A DNA stretch of 43,702 bases from positions 5,857-49,558 of the forward strand of contig JAHFKW010000003.1 in assembly GCA_023245145.1 (NCBI GenBank), in the 5' to 3' direction. The translations under genes were made by a program, and so were the position numbers. This document shows, one piece after another, positions 37,659 to 43,702 of this stretch. Each line of letters opens with the position of its first letter. The stretch's first letter is position 1. A model generated the notes under the pieces. It was not told the origin of the DNA. It saw only the letters and a program-made list of their open reading frames with translations, and searched no databases. The DNA comes from Candidatus Staskawiczbacteria bacterium (GTDB taxonomy: Bacteria > Patescibacteriota > Minisyncoccia > Minisyncoccales > Staskawiczbacteraceae).

Positions 37659-38342
37659 TTAGTAATCGGCGGTCAAGAGTTTCCAGTTTTCGCCTTCTTT
37701 TGGTCGGATGGCTTTTGAGCCAAGACTGCAAAGCCCATTTTTCAGACATTCCTCGGGTGTGCACGTGGGCGTGGCGCGATTGATGAGTGCGATAATTTTC
37801 TTTCCATTAACTTCGGTAAGGGTCGAACGGTTGACCAGCACCAAAATGAACGGAAGAACAGTCGCGCCAGCATTCATAGTGGCTGTGCCCGCCATCTCAA
37901 CACTGCCAGCTGTGTTCAGCACATCGTCGCAGAGCAACACTCGCGACCTTGGCAAAAGCCGGTGTTCTTCGGGAGCGAAAACCATGGATTTTACACCTTG
38001 GTTTTCGGTTTTGGCCGGCGAAGCCCAAAAACAGTTGATGTGCGTCTGAGCAAAAAGTCGGATGCTGATGAATTCAGCCAGCTTTGTGGCACCGGTTTTA
38101 GGTCCGACAACGCCATGGACCTTGAGAGGATCTTGGCATTGTTTAAGAAAGATTTCCGTCAGGTCCGCGGTGGCTTCACGCAAAAGTGTTTCGTCGGCAA
38201 TAATGGCCCGGCTGTCAAAAAAATCGTTTGAGTGATTGCCTAATGTCAGGAGCGGGTGCGGACGAAGCGGATTTCCGTCGTGGATGAAGAGTGAGTCCCT
38301 TTTTTCGTACTCTCTTTGCCAACCATGTTGATCGCGAAACAT
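37659..38342 (-). CDS. phosphoribosyltransferase (orotate PRTase-like)
   Basis: PRPP loop VLLCDDVLNTAGSVEMAGTATMNAGATVLPFILVLVNRS; start chosen at ATG 38342. Confidence 0.75.
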   Translation of the reverse strand: MFRDQHGWQREYEKRDSLFIHDGNPLRPHPLLTLGNHSNDFFDSRAIIADETLLREATADLTEIFLKQCQDPLKVHGVVGPKTGATKLAEFISIRLFAQTHINCFWASPAKTENQGVKSMVFAPEEHRLLPRSRVLLCDDVLNTAGSVEMAGTATMNAGATVLPFILVLVNRSTLTEVNGKKIIALINRATPTCTPEECLKNGLCSLGSKAIRPKEGENWKLLTADY

Positions 38343-38452
38343 GAAGTATTCCCCTGTAAAGGTGCGGTGGGGTTGTTTAATGATATATTTGCATAAAAAC
38401 TGGTTATAGTAAAGTACTTGAAATTGAGGTGAAATCAAGGTAGGATGTAAAC

Positions 38453-39943
38453 ATGAAAATTAAACATATTTTTAAAAATAAAAAACTAGTGTGGGGTGGA
38501 ATTGCGGTAATAGTCATTATCGGAGCGTATTTTTTGTTTTTTAATAAAAAAGCAGAGCAGGAAACGTTAACCATAACCAAGGGTGATTTTTTGCAACAGG
38601 TGTCGGTTTCCGGAAAAGTGGCTTCAACTGAAAATTTAGATTTATCATTTGAGCAGTCGGGAATTATTCGGGGCGTGTATGTGAAGACGGGGGACAGAGT
38701 TTTGGCGGGAAAGTTTATTGCCACCCAAGATACGGCTCAATTCAATACCCAATACGCACAAATGGAGGCTGGAATTGAATTGCAAAAAGCCAAATTAGCT
38801 CAATTATTGGCCGGTCAAAGTCCGCAAGACTTACAAATTGCCGTGGATAAAGTCATTTTTGCTAAACAAGATTTAGCTAGTTCTTATCAGAGTGCCTTGG
38901 TCACGTTAAACACTTCTTACAACGCTTTATATAATGCTTCCAGCGTGGCACTGTATATTAGAAACACCTATTTTTCCGATGCGCAGGGATTTTTAGTGCA
39001 AAATACCAAAAATATGATTGATGGGTATTTGGCTGATGCTAAAAAAAATGTGGATGAATTTGCCAGTGCTTCCGATAAAGCCATTACCAATGTGTATTTG
39101 GATACCAAGAATACTTACGAAGCACTTAAAGTCATTAGAGATCAGTGTGACCTGGATGTGTATTATTCGCGAGTGACAGCGGTGGACAAAACTTCTTTGG
39201 ACACGCAAAAAATCAATATTAATACAGCGATGACCAATTTGGCGGCCAGTCAGACCACCATTGCTTCGTATAAAGCAGGATTAATTCAGGCGCAAAATAA
39301 TTTGGATTTGGCTAAGGCGCCGGCTCGAGAAACCGACATCGCTGTTTACCGGGCCCAAATTAAGCAGGCCGAGGCTCAGGCAGAGGAAGTGGAAACCCAA
39401 ATTAGAAAACGTCAAATTTTTTCACCAATTGCCGGCGTGATTACGGCAGTGAATGCCAAATTGGGGACGATTATGGGTGGCGGAGAAACGGCAGTGTCGG
39501 TGATTAGTGATGGTCAATTTCAAATTGAAAGCTATGTTCCCGAAATTTATATTTCATTGGTAAAAGTTGATAATGAAGCGGATGTGACACTGGATTCCTA
39601 TGGCGCCGACAAAGTTTTTAAAGCCAAAGTTATTTCTATTGATCCTTCGGAAACAGTTAAAGACGGAGTTTCAACCTATAAAATAACGCTGGAACTTATG
39701 GCTTTGGGCGAGCAGATTAGAAATGGTATGACAGCCAATGTGGTAATTACTACCAATAAAAAAACCGATGTCATTTCCGTGCCACAGGGGATTATTAAAA
39801 ATCAAAATGGTGAAAAGATAGTGCAGGTAAAAAATGGCGACAAGATTGAGGCGAGGAAGGTGATGGTGGGTGAAATTTCTTCAAATGGAAATGCGGAAAT
39901 TGTGAGCGGGCTTTCGGAAGGGGAGGTGGTAATTATTAAATAA
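38453..39943 (+). CDS. HlyD/MacA-like efflux periplasmic adaptor subunit
   Basis: N-terminal TM; SGKVASTENLDLSFEQSGIIRGVYVKTGDRVLAGKFIATQD; coiled-coil; IFSPIAGVITAVNAKLGTIMGGGE. Confidence 0.92.
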   Translation: MKIKHIFKNKKLVWGGIAVIVIIGAYFLFFNKKAEQETLTITKGDFLQQVSVSGKVASTENLDLSFEQSGIIRGVYVKTGDRVLAGKFIATQDTAQFNTQYAQMEAGIELQKAKLAQLLAGQSPQDLQIAVDKVIFAKQDLASSYQSALVTLNTSYNALYNASSVALYIRNTYFSDAQGFLVQNTKNMIDGYLADAKKNVDEFASASDKAITNVYLDTKNTYEALKVIRDQCDLDVYYSRVTAVDKTSLDTQKININTAMTNLAASQTTIASYKAGLIQAQNNLDLAKAPARETDIAVYRAQIKQAEAQAEEVETQIRKRQIFSPIAGVITAVNAKLGTIMGGGETAVSVISDGQFQIESYVPEIYISLVKVDNEADVTLDSYGADKVFKAKVISIDPSETVKDGVSTYKITLELMALGEQIRNGMTANVVITTNKKTDVISVPQGIIKNQNGEKIVQVKNGDKIEARKVMVGEISSNGNAEIVSGLSEGEVVIIK

Positions 39944-39957
39944 TTTTAAAATTGTAA

Positions 39958-39993
39958 AAAAAGCCCGCGACAACAAGTGCGTCGCAGGGCCTG
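39958..39993 (-). terminator. intrinsic terminator of minus-strand cassette
   Basis: minus strand GCCCTGCGAC...GTCGCGGGC followed by T7. Confidence 0.7.
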
Positions 39994-40004
39994 GGCGAGT
40001 TGCA

Positions 40005-40247
40005 TCAGCTGGCGATGGCAACTTTAATGAATTTGTTTATCACGTCAAGTTCGAGAATCGTGATTTTTCTCAAGAGATCGATGGTGAGAGGTACCGATTT
40101 ACCGCTACGAATAACATATACGTGAGCGATAGCAGTTAACAGGCTTTCGTTTGGTAAATCGAATTCCAACGCATCGTATCCTTGAATTTCGATTGCAAGT
40201 CCTCTCGGGCAGATTGTGGCTTGCAAATCCACATCAGCAAGATTCAT
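40005..40247 (-). CDS. small solo-cassette hypothetical protein
   Basis: 80 aa; RBS aaggag; promoter and terminator flank it. Confidence 0.55.
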   Translation of the reverse strand: MNLADVDLQATICPRGLAIEIQGYDALEFDLPNESLLTAIAHVYVIRSGKSVPLTIDLLRKITILELDVINKFIKVAIAS

Positions 40248-40289
40248 CTAGTTTACTCCTTGAGTGAATTGGGTACCAAAGTTTATTAG

Positions 40290-40317
40290 ATACTAACATT
40301 TGTGCATAATATGTCAA
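40290..40317 (-). promoter_or_regulatory. sigma70-type promoter of minus-strand cassette
   Basis: minus strand TTGACA-16-TAGTAT. Confidence 0.65.
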
Positions 40318-41564
40318 TAATTTTAAACATCAAAATCGGATATTTTTTGGCTTGGCGGCAGATACGCCGGGCTAACATTTGGACCACTGGCCTGATTGTG
40401 TTTATCATGGTGCTGACTTTTTTGAATTTGGTAGTAGTTTCAGGAATTTTAGTGGGGTTAATTGAGGGCTCTATTGCCGCCCATCACGAGCAATTCACGG
40501 GTGATGTTATTTTATCCAATTTGGATAACAAACAATACATTGAAGGTAGCCCCAATATCATTAGCATTATAAAAAATATTCCCGAAGTGGCATTCGTGAC
40601 ATCGCGTTTTTCCACGGGTGCGGTTTTGGAGGCTAATTACGAAACTAAAAAAGATACGGATAAAGCCAACACTGCCAGCGCGCAATTAATCGGCATTAAT
40701 CCTTCTGCGGAAGATGCGGTGACGGGTTTGGCTAGTCACATGCTGGAAGGGCAGTATTTGGTGCCGACGGATTATGATAAAGTGTTGGTGGGAAGTTTTT
40801 TGCTGGCACAGTATTTGTCGTTTGACAGTCCAGATTTAACTTCGCTTAAAGATGTGTACGTGGGGACAAAAATTAGAATAAAAATCAATGGCATCACGCG
40901 CGAAGTAACAGTGAAGGGCATTTTGAAAAGCAAAGTGGACAACATTAGTCGGGGTCTTTACATGGTGGATTCGCAAGCTAAAGATGTAATTGGTCGCCAG
41001 GACGGCAACGTAGCGCAAATTGCCGTGAAATTAAAACCGGGTGCAGATCCCTTGAAAGTAAAACAAACATTACTGTTGGCGGGAGTTGATAAAAGCGCCA
41101 AAGTTCAAACGTACATTGATGCTCAGCCCAAATTTTTAAAAGATATTATTGCCACCTTTGCCATGTTGGGTAATTTTTTAAGCAGTATTGGCTTGGTGGT
41201 TTCGTCTATTACTATTTTTATTGTGATTTTTATTAACGCTTTAACAAGACGCAAATTTATTGGGATTTTAAAGGGGATTGGGATTAACGGCCAAGCGATT
41301 GAAATCAGTTATATTTTTCAGTCAGTGTTTTATGCTATCAGCGGTAGCGCTATTGGTTTAGTGCTGGTGTATTTGGCGTTGGTGCCGTTGTTTAAATCGC
41401 ATCCGATTGATTTTCCGTTTTCCGATGGCATTTTGGTGGCGCCACTTTCGGGCACATTAATTCGCATGGGACTGTTGATTTTTGCCACCATTGTGGCAGG
41501 TTACATCCCCGCGCGCATGATTGTCAGAAAAAATACGTTGGATAGTATTTTGGGAAGGAACTAA
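40311..41564 (+). CDS. ABC transporter permease (FtsX/MacB-like)
   Basis: MacB_PCD-like periplasmic domain with four TMs; start placed at ATG 40311. Confidence 0.88.
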   Translation: MSIILNIKIGYFLAWRQIRRANIWTTGLIVFIMVLTFLNLVVVSGILVGLIEGSIAAHHEQFTGDVILSNLDNKQYIEGSPNIISIIKNIPEVAFVTSRFSTGAVLEANYETKKDTDKANTASAQLIGINPSAEDAVTGLASHMLEGQYLVPTDYDKVLVGSFLLAQYLSFDSPDLTSLKDVYVGTKIRIKINGITREVTVKGILKSKVDNISRGLYMVDSQAKDVIGRQDGNVAQIAVKLKPGADPLKVKQTLLLAGVDKSAKVQTYIDAQPKFLKDIIATFAMLGNFLSSIGLVVSSITIFIVIFINALTRRKFIGILKGIGINGQAIEISYIFQSVFYAISGSAIGLVLVYLALVPLFKSHPIDFPFSDGILVAPLSGTLIRMGLLIFATIVAGYIPARMIVRKNTLDSILGRN

Positions 41565-41565
41565 C

Positions 41566-42270
41566 ATGATTGAAACCAAACAATTAACTAAATCATTTAC
41601 GGATGGAGATAAAACCACCCATGTGCTAAAAGGCATTGATTTTAAGGCCGAGCAGGGGGAATTTATTGCCATTATGGGGCGGTCGGGGGCTGGTAAAAGC
41701 ACTTTGCTTTATCAAATGAGTTTATTGGATGATCCAACCAGCGGAGAAATTATTATTGATGGAAAACATGCACACAATATGCAATCGGAAGAAAAAACCG
41801 AGTTTCGGCTGAAAAAATGCGGTTATGTGTTTCAAGATTATGCTTTACTACCGGAATTAACCACTTTGGAAAATGTAGTGTTACCATTGCTGATGTCTGG
41901 CTCTGCCAGATCTGGCGAAGCCAGAGAACACATGGAAAAAGCTGAAGCTTATACACGCGCTAAAAACGCTTTGGCAAAAGTGAAGCTGGCTCATCGGCTG
42001 AATAATTTGCCCAGTCAGCTTTCTGGCGGAGAACAACAGCGTGTTTCTATTGCCCGAGCGATTGCCAACCACCCCATTATTTTATTTGCCGATGAGCCAA
42101 CGGCCAACTTGGATAACGAATCTTCCGCAATTGTGATGGAAATTTTTCAGGAATTGCATAAAGAAGGCCAAACCATTATTATGGTGACTCACGAAGAGCA
42201 ATACGCCAAACTGGCCCAAAAAATTGTCAAAATTGACGATGGAAAAGTTATTTCAAATATCAAAAACTGA
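41566..42270 (+). CDS. ABC transporter ATP-binding protein (LolD/MacB-like)
   Basis: Walker A GRSGAGKST; signature LSGGEQQRVSIARA; Walker B IILFADEPTANLD; start at ATG 41566. Confidence 0.95.
   Translation: MIETKQLTKSFTDGDKTTHVLKGIDFKAEQGEFIAIMGRSGAGKSTLLYQMSLLDDPTSGEIIIDGKHAHNMQSEEKTEFRLKKCGYVFQDYALLPELTTLENVVLPLLMSGSARSGEAREHMEKAEAYTRAKNALAKVKLAHRLNNLPSQLSGGEQQRVSIARAIANHPIILFADEPTANLDNESSAIVMEIFQELHKEGQTIIMVTHEEQYAKLAQKIVKIDDGKVISNIKN
41896..41925. repeat. peptide-coding imperfect palindrome inside the ABC ATPase
   Basis: tctggctctgccaga|tctggcgaagccaga, encodes SGSARSGEAR. Confidence 0.75.
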
Positions 42271-43702
42271 TTATTTGTTGTTTCGCGAGTGCCAAAAAAA
42301 TGCTTGGCTGAAAATCCATAAGCCGGAAGTTTTTTATGCCTCAAAATTATCCGATTTTGAAAAAGCTATTATTGAAACGGGAAATGAGGTGGAATTGGAG
42401 GCGCGAAAGTTATTTCCAGCCGGAATTTTAATTGAAGGTCGGGGCGAAGAAGCGCAAATTGTGACAGAAAATGAATTGTTGCGAAAAACTGCCATAATTT
42501 TTCAGGGAGCATTTGGCAGGGATGGATTTTTTGCGGCGACGGATATTTTAGAATTTAAGCCAGAAACGGGCGAGTATTTTTTGTATGAAGTCAAAGCCAC
42601 CACGGATGTGGATAAAAAATCGCATTATCACGACTTGGCGTTTCAAATTTTATTGCTCTCAAAATTTGGCATAAAAATAAGTAAAGCGTTTGTCATTCAT
42701 TTAAATTCTGAATATATCCGCCAAGGCGACGTTAATATTCATCAGCTTTTTACCACCACCGATGTAACCGAAGAAGTTGAAAGTGTCAAAGAAGAAGTCA
42801 TGTTGCAAATGCAAGATGCCAAAAAGTATTTGCTGTCTGAAAATGAACCCAATGGCCACTGTGATTGCATTTACAAAGGCCGGTCAAATCATTGTGCCAC
42901 GTTTGCTTATTCAAATTCGGATGTGCCTACATACGGCGTACACGATATTTCACGCATTGGTGCCAGCAAAGCCAAGTTACAAGAATTAGTTGATGTAGGA
43001 ATTTTTGAGTTAAAAGACGTGCCGGAAGAAACGATAAAAAAAATGACGCCGGCCCAGCAAAACCAAATTTTCGCGTATGTTAAAAATCATATTTTAATTG
43101 ATAGAAATAATATTCACAAAGAATTGAGCGCGCTGAACTTTCCACTTTACTTTTTAGATTACGAAACCTATCCATCAGCCATTCCGCGCTTTGATGGGTT
43201 TTCACCATATCAGCAAATTCCGTTTCAGTATTCTTTGTATGTGTTAGATTCGCCCGAAGCGGAGCCACGGCATTTTGAATTTTTGTACGCCCAAAATACT
43301 GATCCGAGTTTGGAATTACTAAAGTCTCTTCAAAAAGATATTGGTACTTCGGGAAGTATTATTGTCTGGAATAAAAAGTTTGAGTGTAAAATAAATGAAG
43401 AATTGGCGGTGCGAAATCCAGATTTTAAAGTTTTTATCGAACAAACCAACGCGCGGGTGTATGATTTAATGGAAATTTTTGGTAATCAATATTATGTGCA
43501 CAGGGATTTTAAGGGGAGAATTTCTATTAAAAATGTGTTGCCAGTGCTAGTGCCTGAACTTTCGTATAAAACTTTAGCTATTCAAGAAGGCGGCACGGCC
43601 AGCCAAAAATGGAATGAAGCGGTGACGGTTGCGAGTCGCGAAGAAAAAGAAAAAATTATTACTGATTTAAAAGAATATTGTAAATTGGATACACTTGCCA
43701 TG
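42239..43702 (+). CDS. DUF2779 domain protein with N-terminal Cas4/RecB-like region (truncated by window end)
   Basis: open frame of 488 codons to window end: MEKLFQISKTDYLLFRECQKNAWLKIHKP...FLYEVKATTDVDKKSHYHDLAFQ...HCDCIYKGRSNHCATF...FPLYFLDYETYPSAIPRFDGFSPYQQIPFQYSLYVL. Confidence 0.85.
   Translation, partial: MEKLFQISKTDYLLFRECQKNAWLKIHKPEVFYASKLSDFEKAIIETGNEVELEARKLFPAGILIEGRGEEAQIVTENELLRKTAIIFQGAFGRDGFFAATDILEFKPETGEYFLYEVKATTDVDKKSHYHDLAFQILLLSKFGIKISKAFVIHLNSEYIRQGDVNIHQLFTTTDVTEEVESVKEEVMLQMQDAKKYLLSENEPNGHCDCIYKGRSNHCATFAYSNSDVPTYGVHDISRIGASKAKLQELVDVGIFELKDVPEETIKKMTPAQQNQIFAYVKNHILIDRNNIHKELSALNFPLYFLDYETYPSAIPRFDGFSPYQQIPFQYSLYVLDSPEAEPRHFEFLYAQNTDPSLELLKSLQKDIGTSGSIIVWNKKFECKINEELAVRNPDFKVFIEQTNARVYDLMEIFGNQYYVHRDFKGRISIKNVLPVLVPELSYKTLAIQEGGTASQKWNEAVTVASREEKEKIITDLKEYCKLDTLAM

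Overview
AT-rich 43.7 kb window, most likely from a Patescibacteria/CPR (Parcubacteria-like) genome; this assignment rests on gene content and on short palindromic peptide-coding repeats, not on a search. Core genes: rpoB-rpoC, ftsK, recA, rpsR-ssb-rpsF, phosphomannomutase, trpS, RNase J, cupin-type PGI, secG, uvrC, uvrA, groES-groEL, lemA, htpX, uppP, xth and an HlyD/MacB-like efflux set. There are two class II tRNAs (Leu-CAG, Ser-GGA). Accessory content sits between and inside these blocks. It includes HicBA and PemK/MazF-like toxin modules flanked by duplicated pieces of neighbouring core genes, and about seven solo small-ORF cassettes with their own promoter, RBS and terminator. The most interesting locus is at 31.9-34.0 kb: an ECF-like sigma factor, then a chimera of a PAS domain with the C-terminal half of a CD-NTase (the catalytic GS/DxD half is absent), then a Cap15-like 2TM beta-barrel CBASS effector. 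Other notable signals are a CIRCE-like operator at groES, a predicted ~78-nt ncRNA antisense to the PemK-like toxin 3' end, and palindromic repeats inserted in frame into essential genes. All family calls come from motif recognition by eye; no database search was run.
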